A stretch of 6,477 nucleotides of DNA from Campylobacterales bacterium. GTDB taxonomy: Bacteria > Campylobacterota > Campylobacteria > Campylobacterales > Hydrogenimonadaceae. Under the pieces are notes generated by a model. That model saw nothing but the letters and a program-made list of their open reading frames with translations. It was not told the origin of the DNA and made no database searches. Positions 1 through 6,351 of this stretch are shown in pieces. The translations under genes and the position numbers were made by a program. The stretch covers positions 1 to 6,477 of the forward strand of contig JAMOMS010000036.1 in the NCBI GenBank assembly GCA_027067015.1, in the 5' to 3' direction. The stretch's first letter is position 1. Each line of letters begins with the position of its first letter.

Positions 1-197
1 ACGCCGACGGCAAAGACCGGTTTGTGGGGCGCATTGGATTGCGGCGTTTTAGAAAATCGGTAGAAATCAGTGAGATTATTGTGGATGAGAAAGATGAGGT
101 TAAAGAGATTTTGCAAGAGATTGAGCAGGAGCGAATGCAAAAGTTGGCCCGAACCCTGGGAAGCCAGGAGCAAGAGGAGGAGGTAGTCAATGGCTGA
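1..197 (+). CDS. fliM: FliM C-terminal end (partial, 5' truncated by window)
   Basis: The frame starting at base 3 is open for 64 codons and stops at TGA 195-197. It begins ADGKDRFVGRIGLRRFRKSV and continues VEISEII, matching the end of the FliM SpoA domain, where a G-x-x-D-x-F-x-G segment leads into a basic stretch and a final beta strand. A charged, Glu-rich helical tail follows (about residues 28-62 of the visible part). FliM is the middle C-ring subunit of the flagellar switch: it binds FliG, FliN/FliY and phosphorylated CheY on the cytoplasmic face of the basal body. The stop overlaps the fliY start by 8 bp, and the run of Glu codons near the end also supplies the fliY ribosome binding site, so the two genes are probably translationally coupled. 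The FliM call rests on this short tail plus the fliY neighbour; FliN/SpoA paralogues are the only realistic alternative. Confidence 0.85.
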   Translation, partial: ADGKDRFVGRIGLRRFRKSVEISEIIVDEKDEVKEILQEIEQERMQKLARTLGSQEQEEEVVNG

Positions 198-1041
198 TTG
201 GGTGGAACTGCTGGCCACGGAGACGGCGGCGACGATTGAGGGGTTGACGGGACAGCGCCCCGAAGTGACGCTCAAAGATAAAGAGAAGATTGGAGAGATC
301 TCCAATATTATCGCCCCGATGGCCGTGGTGCGGATTGACGTTTCCGGGGCTATGAGCGGCCAGATGGCGGTGGTGATGTCACCCGCGCTGGGAACCGCCC
401 TTTCAGACCTGATGCTTGGCGGCGAGGGGGAGAGCAAGCCGACGATGGATCCGGATGATCTGGACGCGGTCAAGGAGATTGTCTCCAATATTTTCGGGGC
501 CATGTCCACGGCTACCAAGGCCCAAAAAGAGCTTCCCGATCTTTCGTTTGAGGTTAAAGAGATCAAATTTTACAACGAGGGTGAGGATGTCGATGTCGGC
601 GACTATGCCCTCCAGCTTATTTACAACTTTGTGCTTGGCCCCATTAACGGCATTTTTATGACCCTGTTGGGTGAATCGCTATTGCCGTTGGTAGAGGGTG
701 AGTCGTCAAAAGAGGCGCCGGGTGAGAGCGCGAGTGAGGAGGTTGGCGATCAACCTGTCGCGGTAGATACGGCGGAGATGAAAAATATCGGCTTGATTTT
801 GGATGTCAAGCTCCCTTTGCGGGTGCGCATCGGTAGCAAAAAGATGTTGCTCAAAGATGTGCTCTCCATGGATATCGGTTCGGTGATTGAGTTGGATCAG
901 TTGGCCAACGATCCGCTGGAGGTGTTGGTGGACGATAAAGTGATCGCCTACGGTGAAGTGGTGATTGTCGACGGTAACTTCGGGGTACAGATTACCCATA
1001 TCGGCTCCAAAAAAGATCGGTTGGAAACGTTAAGAAGGTAA
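190..1041 (+). CDS. fliY: Flagellar motor switch protein FliY
   Basis: This 283-residue protein matches the Campylobacterota FliY layout rather than a short FliN. Residues about 30-165 form a CheC/FliY-like domain, including a helix at D89-T109 with the KEIVSNIFG segment. Residues about 168-195 are an acidic, low-complexity linker. Residues about 196-275 are a FliN-type SpoA domain (NIGLILDVKLPLRVRIG, then VLSMDIGSVIEL and DKVIAYGEVVIVDGNFGVQI). In the cytoplasmic C-ring it pairs with FliM and takes part in setting the direction of rotation. The start is fixed by the GA-rich Shine-Dalgarno gaggaggaggt (175-185 region) upstream of ATG 190, and it overlaps the fliM stop by 8 bp. The CheC phosphatase pattern D-xxx-E-xx-N is not matched exactly: N100 lies one residue too far from E96, so phosphatase activity toward CheY is doubtful. 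No separate promoter is seen, so expression is probably with fliM. Confidence 0.93.
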   Translation: MADWVELLATETAATIEGLTGQRPEVTLKDKEKIGEISNIIAPMAVVRIDVSGAMSGQMAVVMSPALGTALSDLMLGGEGESKPTMDPDDLDAVKEIVSNIFGAMSTATKAQKELPDLSFEVKEIKFYNEGEDVDVGDYALQLIYNFVLGPINGIFMTLLGESLLPLVEGESSKEAPGESASEEVGDQPVAVDTAEMKNIGLILDVKLPLRVRIGSKKMLLKDVLSMDIGSVIELDQLANDPLEVLVDDKVIAYGEVVIVDGNFGVQITHIGSKKDRLETLRR

Positions 1042-1044
1042 TCT

Positions 1045-2076
1045 ATGGCCAAACGGGTACTGGTGGGGTTAAGCGGTGGCGTCGATTCGACCGTCGTGGC
1101 CAAGATGCTCAAAGACGAGGGGTATGAGGTTGTCGGGGTCTATATGAAGCTCCACGACAAACCGGGTTATCATGAGACAAACCTGGAACGGGTCGCCAAA
1201 GTGGCCGATTATCTAGGGATCGATTACCATGTGCTGGATTTAAGAGAGCTCTTTCGCCAACGGGTCTATAACCCTTTTGTGGAGGAGTACAGGGCGGGCC
1301 GTACGCCCAACCCCTGCGCGGTGTGCAACCGGCATATCAAGTTTGGGCGCATGATGGCCTTTGCCGACGAGATCGGCGCCGATTATCTGGCCACGGGGCA
1401 CTATGTGCGCCATGACGGCCGTTATATTTATGAAGCCACAGATAAAGCCAAAGACCAGAGCTATTTTCTTTTTGATATTGACAAATCCTTACTTCCCCGC
1501 ATTCTCTTTCCCTTGGGCGGGATGCGCAAAGAGGATGTCAAAACCTACGCCGCGAAGATTGAGGCGCTCAAAGGGTTTGCCGAGCAGAAAGAGTCGAGTG
1601 AGATCTGTTTTGTCGATACCACCTATGTGGATGTGTTAAAAGAGCATATGAATATCGATATGCCCGGCAAGGTACTCGATACGCAAGGCAACGTGATCGG
1701 CCACCATAAGGGGTATATGCACTATACCATCGGCAAGCGGCGCGGCTTTCATGTCAAAGGGGCGCAAGAACCCCATTACGTCAAAGAGATTCGCCCCGAA
1801 ACCAACGAGATTGTCGTGACCAAACGCGATACCCTTTTAAGTCGTCGGATCTATTTTGAGCGAAGTAACCTTCCTGCGGAAGTCAGGCGGTTGGAGACCA
1901 CCGTCAAAATCCGTTACCGTACCCGTCCCATACCGTGTGAGGTGACGCTGGATGAAAAAGGCGGCGGGGAGATTGTATTGCATGAAGAGGTCTACGGCGT
2001 GGCGCCCGGCCAGGCCGCCGTCTTTTATGAGGGAGAAAAACTGCTTGGCGGCGGATGGATTACGGGAAGCGATTAA
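1045..2076 (+). CDS. mnmA: tRNA-specific 2-thiouridylase MnmA
   Basis: A 343-residue cytoplasmic enzyme that activates U34 of tRNA Lys, Glu and Gln by adenylation and replaces O2 with sulfur delivered as a persulfide. The PP-loop ATP pyrophosphatase motif SGGVDS is at residues 10-15. The catalytic region TPNPCAVCN places the nucleophile at C91 and a second Cys at C94. ATGHY is at 116-120, KDQSYF at 136-141, and SSEICFV carries the persulfide-forming C188. These correspond to E. coli Cys102 and Cys199. The C-terminal part (about 205-343) is the usual beta-barrel pair, with the YTIGKRRG and VAPGQAAVFY motifs. Length is slightly short of E. coli MnmA, with all key residues present. The start ATG lies 3 bp after the fliY stop, with Shine-Dalgarno aagaaggt at 1032-1039 inside the end of fliY, so it is read from the same message. 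From memory, mnmA also lies near fliM-fliY in some other Campylobacterota. No intrinsic terminator is evident after the stop. Confidence 0.96.
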   Translation: MAKRVLVGLSGGVDSTVVAKMLKDEGYEVVGVYMKLHDKPGYHETNLERVAKVADYLGIDYHVLDLRELFRQRVYNPFVEEYRAGRTPNPCAVCNRHIKFGRMMAFADEIGADYLATGHYVRHDGRYIYEATDKAKDQSYFLFDIDKSLLPRILFPLGGMRKEDVKTYAAKIEALKGFAEQKESSEICFVDTTYVDVLKEHMNIDMPGKVLDTQGNVIGHHKGYMHYTIGKRRGFHVKGAQEPHYVKEIRPETNEIVVTKRDTLLSRRIYFERSNLPAEVRRLETTVKIRYRTRPIPCEVTLDEKGGGEIVLHEEVYGVAPGQAAVFYEGEKLLGGGWITGSD

Positions 2077-2096
2077 AGCGCCGTTAAGTCCCTTTT

Positions 2097-2105
2097 TGTT
2101 ATGAT
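2097..2105 (+). promoter_or_regulatory. Extended -10 promoter for tRNA-Pro
   Basis: TGTTATGAT is a TG-extended -10 (TATGAT at 2100-2105) lying 21 bp after the mnmA stop and preceded by a short T tract (2093-2097). The predicted transcription start near 2112 leaves a leader of only about 8 nt before the tRNA. No credible -35 is present at 17 bp, which is common for sigma-70 promoters in Campylobacterota. Read-through from mnmA could also supply the tRNA. Confidence 0.5.
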
Positions 2106-2119
2106 TCCAGCCTACATTT

Positions 2120-2197
2120 CGGGGTGTAGCGCAGCCTGGTTAGCGCGCCTCGTTCGGGACGAGGAGGTCGAAGGTTCGAATCCTTTCACCCCGACCA
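2120..2197 (+). tRNA. tRNA-Pro (anticodon CGG)
   Basis: A complete cloverleaf can be folded by hand. The acceptor CGGGGTG (2120-2126) pairs fully with CACCCCG (2187-2193), with discriminator A2194 and encoded CCA 2195-2197. The D arm uses GCGC/GCGC with a CTGGTTA loop. The anticodon stem CCTCG/CGAGG (2148-2152, 2160-2164) encloses TTCGGGA, giving anticodon CGG at 2155-2157 followed by G37, as expected for proline. The T arm is GAAGG-TTCGAAT-CCTTT with one G-T wobble. The C1-G72 start is the usual bacterial tRNA-Pro signature. It reads CCG codons. Confidence 0.97.
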
Positions 2198-2418
2198 TTT
2201 ATCCCCTATTGTTGTTAACTGCTTTATTTTAGCATTGATCTCGTTTATCTATTTTAGCTATTATTTCGCCCATTCAACCCATAAGTGCAATCAAGCCGAC
2301 ATAATATCCAATTCCTTGACCATCTTCGCAAAGAAGACTTCGCCAATTCAAAAGATAAGCACAATATTTGCCGGATCGTTTCAAGCCTGAAATTTTTGGA
2401 TTTTGAAGAGTAGGAGAA
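2198..2418. other. Intergenic gap between convergent tRNA genes, no supportable gene
   Basis: An AT-rich 221-bp stretch between the 3' ends of tRNA-Pro and tRNA-Met. There is no ORF with a start and ribosome binding site on either strand. The only hairpins are weak: TTTCA-AGCC-TGAAA (2379-2392) followed by five T on the plus strand, and TCTTC-GCAAA-GAAGA near 2329-2343. One minus-strand frame is stop-free from 2418 to 2257 (about 54 codons, TAA at 2254-2256) but lacks initiation signals. It may hold decayed coding sequence; see the findings. Confidence 0.6.
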
Positions 2419-2495
2419 TGGTGGCGGGGGGGAGACTTGAACTCCCGACCTCCGGCTTATGAGACCAGCGCTCTAACCAGCTGAGCTACCCAGCC
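2419..2495 (-). tRNA. tRNA-Met (anticodon CAT), probably the elongator
   Basis: Read on the minus strand, the acceptor GGCTGGG (2495-2489) faces CCCCGCC (2429-2423), with discriminator A2422 and encoded CCA 2421-2419. Six of the seven pairs form; position 4 is T opposite C (2492 against 2426). The D arm is GCTC-AGCTGGTTA-GAGC. The anticodon stem CTGGT/GCCGG contains two G-T wobbles and encloses CTCATAA, giving CAT at 2461-2459. The T arm is GGGAG-TTCAAGT-CTCCC, fully paired. The G1-C72 pair rules out an initiator tRNA. A CAT anticodon could also belong to tRNA-Ile2, which becomes lysidine-modified by TilS; the acceptor start GGCT resembles elongator Met, so that is preferred but not proved. 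It lies 52 bp downstream of the asmA-like gene on the same strand but has its own strong promoter. Confidence 0.93.
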
Positions 2496-2505
2496 ACCTG
2501 TTTGT

Positions 2506-2535
2506 GGAGCGAAATTTTAACCAAAATTCCGCTCC
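2506..2535. repeat. 30-bp hairpin-forming inverted repeat in the tRNA-Met promoter
   Basis: Arms 2506-2518 and 2523-2535 are 13 bp each around a 4-nt loop (2519-2522). On the minus strand every position pairs, with a single G-U at 2529/2512; on the plus strand that position is an A-C mismatch. The outer half is GC-rich (GGAGCG/CGCTCC) and the inner half AATTTT/AAAATT. No T tract follows on either strand, so it is not a classical intrinsic terminator. It covers the -10 and most of the spacer of the tRNA-Met promoter, and begins 13 bp beyond the asmA-like stop codon. Confidence 0.85.
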
Positions 2536-2542
2536 TTGTCAA
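2514..2542 (-). promoter_or_regulatory. Consensus sigma-70 promoter for tRNA-Met
   Basis: On the minus strand a perfect -35 TTGACA (2542-2537) is followed after exactly 17 bp by TAAAAT (2519-2514). The expected start near 2507 leaves a leader of about 12 nt before the mature tRNA 5' end. The -35 lies 5 bp after the asmA-like stop codon. The 13 bases around the -10 (GGTTAAAATTTCG) are identical to those of the groES promoter. Confidence 0.8.
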
Positions 2543-2547
2543 GAAAG

Positions 2548-4047
2548 TCAAAAGAGCTTTTTAATGACATCGCCGGCGGGAGAGTTTTTAAGTTGGGCGG
2601 GCAACCGTTTTTCCAGCTCTTTTTTGGCACGCGCTTTGGCCAGGTCCCTGGCATCAATGGAGATTTTCGGTTTATCCAACGCGCCTTTGAATGAGACGGG
2701 GATGGTCAGTTTTTTGATGATGACGTTTAAAACGGCGTCAATGGTGTTGTTTTCGAGGTTTACCAGCGCGTTTGTGGCGCTTAGGTCAGTCAGCCTGCTC
2801 TTCATATGAAGATCGCTAAGCAGTTTTTTGCCCTCTATTTTTGTTTTTAGGGTTGTCTTTTTGTAGATCTCTTTGGTGATGTCAAAGTTGGCCATTTGCT
2901 GGAGCAGAAAGCTCATACGGTTGGGCAGAATCTGTCCATTAAGCAATAGGGCGTTGAGCTCCCCTTTTTGGGTAAGAAGGCGATAATCAAGCGTGACGTT
3001 GGCCTTGGAGTCAAAGATGTGCGGATACAAAAGCATATCGGTCAACGCGACGGTTTGAATATTTTTAAGCGTGGCGTGAAGCGTGTTGTCTGCCAGCTTG
3101 GCGTCAAAGGCGCCGTTAAGAAGGTCGGAGTGGGCGGTAACCAGTAGATTGCCGGGTGAGGTTTGGACATCACCGGTTACAGTGATAGCTCCTTTCATGG
3201 GGCGATGGGTGACAAACCGGAGCTTGTTAAGGTCGGGAATCTCTATGATATAGTCGCTTTCCAACGCCTGTTTGGGCAGGTGGTAGCGCATTTCGTCACA
3301 TCGCACATTGGCGATATTACTCTCTAGCCGAATCTGGGTTGTGGCCGTCTCGTTTTGTAAAAGCGTGGCGGTGCGCAGGTGGTAGTGTAAGGCGGAAGGG
3401 AGGGTGATGTTGAAATCTTTGGCGACACTGTCGGCGTCAACGATCCCTTTTTTGAGGGTGGAGAGCAGTTTGCCTCGGAGTCTGTTTTTCTCAATATGGG
3501 TAATTTTTGCCTGAATATCCAAGAAACCGGAAGAGTAGGGCGGTTTTCCGACGGTTTCTAAAAGTTTGTCAACCCGAAGATTGGCGGCTTTGGCGATAAT
3601 CTTTTTGGGTTGGAACATCTTAAGACCGACCAGGTAGTCTATGAATCCGCCGGCCAGTTGGGCATCACCCTGAAGCGCCGCGCTCTTTTGTGTACCCTGG
3701 AGGTGCCCCTTGGTCTGAAAAGGGCCGTAAAGCGTTTGGCCCGTCAGTTTTTTCAGGTCGGAAAGCTCATGAATGTTAATGAGGTAGTCGGCGTCGATGG
3801 ATTGCTCCATAATATCGAAATTGCCGTTTGCTTTGACAACGGAGTCGCGACCGATTTGCAGTGCGATGTCAAAACTGTCCGGGTGCAGACGGAATCTTTC
3901 CAGCTTGGCGGGTACCGGCAGTTGTTTTTGGATCTCCTTTTCAATATAGGGTTGGAGTATCTTGTTGCCGGGTTCTGTAAAGAGCAGACCGAAGAAGATG
4001 CCAAAAACCGCTAAAACCAGTACAATCAGTGCTCCGAAATATCTCAT
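2548..4047 (-). CDS. AsmA-like membrane-anchored envelope protein
   Basis: A 499-residue protein with one N-terminal hydrophobic segment (about residues 4-24), then FTEPGNKILQPYIEKEIQ, which resembles the short linker after the anchor in AsmA-family proteins. The rest (about 45-450) is an alternating beta-strand pattern with repeated short blocks such as NGNFDIMEQSIDADYLI, typical of repeating beta-groove proteins. The C-terminus (from 453) contains FKGALDKPKISID and a charged helix (DLAKARAKKELEKRLP), matching the G-x-L-x-x-P-K ending often seen in AsmA-like proteins. The likely topology is an inner-membrane anchor with the bulk in the periplasm. The AsmA/TamB superfamily is linked to lipid transport and outer-membrane homeostasis; the role of this member is inferred from the family only. 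The gene diverges from groES across 227 bp and is followed by tRNA-Met. The start ATG at 4047 is preceded only by a weak Shine-Dalgarno (caggtag). No catalytic residues are recognised. Confidence 0.75.
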   Translation of the reverse strand: MRYFGALIVLVLAVFGIFFGLLFTEPGNKILQPYIEKEIQKQLPVPAKLERFRLHPDSFDIALQIGRDSVVKANGNFDIMEQSIDADYLINIHELSDLKKLTGQTLYGPFQTKGHLQGTQKSAALQGDAQLAGGFIDYLVGLKMFQPKKIIAKAANLRVDKLLETVGKPPYSSGFLDIQAKITHIEKNRLRGKLLSTLKKGIVDADSVAKDFNITLPSALHYHLRTATLLQNETATTQIRLESNIANVRCDEMRYHLPKQALESDYIIEIPDLNKLRFVTHRPMKGAITVTGDVQTSPGNLLVTAHSDLLNGAFDAKLADNTLHATLKNIQTVALTDMLLYPHIFDSKANVTLDYRLLTQKGELNALLLNGQILPNRMSFLLQQMANFDITKEIYKKTTLKTKIEGKKLLSDLHMKSRLTDLSATNALVNLENNTIDAVLNVIIKKLTIPVSFKGALDKPKISIDARDLAKARAKKELEKRLPAQLKNSPAGDVIKKLF

Positions 4048-4051
4048 TTGC

Positions 4052-4140
4052 GTCTACCTGTTTTGGGATGTTGTCAATCTCTAATTATAGCACGCTTCGC
4101 CTAACGGCCGGTCAGCGGCTTAATATTTAGCCAGGTAGAC
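4052..4140. repeat. Perfect 9-bp inverted repeat flanking the asmA-like promoter
   Basis: GTCTACCTG at 4052-4060 and CAGGTAGAC at 4132-4140 are perfect reverse complements separated by 71 bp. They bracket the TATAAT of the asmA-like promoter. The left copy lies in the 5' leader just before the start codon and also contributes the weak ribosome binding site. The repeat does not extend in either direction. Confidence 0.7.
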
Positions 4141-4198
4141 TAAAGAATATGATGAAAAATGACTAAAATATATTTGTTCTGTCTTGACAATCCCAAAA
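4061..4198. repeat. Imperfect inverted repeat shared by the asmA-like leader and the groES -35
   Basis: TTTTGGGATGTTGTCAA (4061-4077) matches the reverse complement of TTGACAATCCCAAAA (4184-4198) at all 15 bases with a 2-base insertion. The right copy contains the groES -35 and the start of its spacer. The left copy lies at the expected 5' end of the asmA-like transcript. It abuts the 9-bp repeat at 4052-4060. Confidence 0.6.
4084..4092 (-). promoter_or_regulatory. Extended -10 promoter for the asmA-like gene
   Basis: On the minus strand, TGCTATAAT places a consensus TATAAT at 4089-4084 with the TG extension at 4092-4091. The transcription start is expected near 4077, giving a leader of about 30 nt before ATG 4047. 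No -35 is found at 16-18 bp, in keeping with the weak -35 dependence of Campylobacterota promoters. Confidence 0.6.
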
Positions 4199-4212
4199 AA
4201 ATGGGTTAAAAT
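4184..4212 (+). promoter_or_regulatory. Consensus sigma-70 promoter for groESL
   Basis: TTGACA at 4184-4189 and TAAAAT at 4207-4212 are separated by exactly 17 bp. The expected start is near 4219, giving a leader of about 56 nt before groES. The region just upstream (4159-4180) is A/T-rich and could act as an UP element. A CCCA-N6-TGGG dyad (4192-4205) sits in the spacer. It is one of two full TTGACA promoters in the window. Confidence 0.8.
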
Positions 4213-4213
4213 T

Positions 4214-4240
4214 TCGGCACTTAAAAAAGCGAAATGCCAA
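4214..4240. promoter_or_regulatory. Degenerate CIRCE-like operator (possible HrcA site)
   Basis: TCGGCACTT (4214-4222), 9 bp, then AAATGCCAA (4232-4240). Each arm matches 6 of 9 bases of the CIRCE element (TTAGCACTC-N9-GAGTGCTAA), the spacer is exactly 9, and the arms match each other as an inverted repeat at 7 of 9 positions. It lies directly after the -10 and over the predicted start of groESL, where HrcA-bound CIRCE elements usually act. Binding by HrcA is inferred; no hrcA gene is in this window. Confidence 0.5.
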
Positions 4241-4274
4241 ATTCAACAAATACCAAATGAAAAGGAGCGTCAAG

Positions 4275-4544
4275 ATGAGTTTCCAACCTCTTGCAAACCG
4301 CGTTTTGGTTGAACGCGTTGACGAACCCCAAAAGACCGCAAGCGGCATTATCATTCCCGATAACGCCAAAGAGAAACCCCAGGAAGCGGTTGTTTTGGAG
4401 ATCGGCCCTGAAGTGGAAGAAGAGGGGCATATCAAAAAGGGTGATCGCGTGGTTTTTGCCAAATACAGCGGAACCGAGATTACCATTGACGGAAAAGAAC
4501 TGCTGATTCTTAACAGCGACGACATTCTTGGAATTTTGAAATAA
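4275..4544 (+). CDS. groES: Co-chaperonin GroES (Hsp10)
   Basis: The 89-residue product begins MSFQPLANRVLVERVDE. The mobile loop that docks onto GroEL lies at about residues 16-32 and contains GIIIP at 24-28. The beta-barrel core follows (VVLEIGPE, KKGDRVVFAKYSGTEI), with the usual C-terminal ending ELLILNSDDILGILK. It forms the heptameric lid of the cytoplasmic GroEL chamber. An in-frame ATG at 4257 would add six residues, but it overlaps the Shine-Dalgarno aaaggag (4261-4267), which is well placed for ATG 4275; the family start also matches 4275. It is followed by groEL after 14 bp in the same operon, driven by the TTGACA/TAAAAT promoter and probably heat-regulated through the CIRCE-like site. 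Confidence 0.97.
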   Translation: MSFQPLANRVLVERVDEPQKTASGIIIPDNAKEKPQEAVVLEIGPEVEEEGHIKKGDRVVFAKYSGTEITIDGKELLILNSDDILGILK

Positions 4545-4555
4545 GAGGAGGGTGA

Positions 4556-6193
<1,638 letters not shown>

Positions 6194-6224
6194 TTACCGT
6201 TATCTCACCTCTCTTTCAACTTCC

Positions 6225-6259
6225 AGGGGAGCCGTTTTGGCTCCCCTTTTTCTTTTTTT
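6225..6259 (+). terminator. Rho-independent terminator of groESL
   Basis: A perfect 9-bp stem, AGGGGAGCC (6225-6233) and GGCTCCCCT (6239-6247), with loop GTTTT, is followed by a long T-rich tract broken by a single C (6247-6259). It is the only strong intrinsic terminator in the window, and it separates groEL from the downstream gene. Confidence 0.95.
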
Positions 6260-6273
6260 AAACATTTCTCTCC

Positions 6274-6279
6274 TATAAT
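6274..6279 (+). promoter_or_regulatory. Putative -10 for the downstream secreted-protein gene
   Basis: TATAAT at 6274-6279 is a perfect -10 in an AT-rich region just after the groEL terminator. The position 17 bp upstream reads tctttt, a poor -35, and there is no TG extension. The expected start near 6286 would give a leader of about 65 nt. Other TATA-like strings nearby (6287-6294) make the exact choice uncertain. Confidence 0.4.
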
Positions 6280-6351
6280 GTTCTAAATATATAAAAGCAT
6301 TTAAAAATAAACAGATATGAACCGTTTTGGATATAAAGAGGCTGGAGACTT

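Noticed and set aside
2379..2397. TTTCA-AGCC-TGAAA followed by five T as a terminator for tRNA-Pro
   Set aside because: The stem is only 5 bp, AT-rich, and about 180 bp downstream of the tRNA; too weak to annotate as a terminator.
2504..2809. A 101-codon plus-strand frame beginning in the tRNA-Met promoter
   Set aside because: It overlaps the promoter palindrome and the antisense of the asmA-like 3' end, with no Shine-Dalgarno.
3610..4014. A 134-codon plus-strand frame inside the asmA-like gene
   Set aside because: It is opposite a well-supported 499-residue gene with a promoter and signal anchor; no initiation signal or recognisable motif.
4151..4167. Tiny ORF ATG-ATG-AAA-AAT-GAC-TAA and 7-bp direct repeats GACTAAA (4138-4144, 4161-4167) upstream of groES
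   Set aside because: The ORF lies upstream of the predicted transcription start and has no ribosome binding site; the repeats are short and A-rich enough to be chance.
4257..4274. Upstream in-frame ATG for groES adding six residues
   Set aside because: The Shine-Dalgarno aaaggag lies within that extension and serves ATG 4275; the GroES family also begins at that point.
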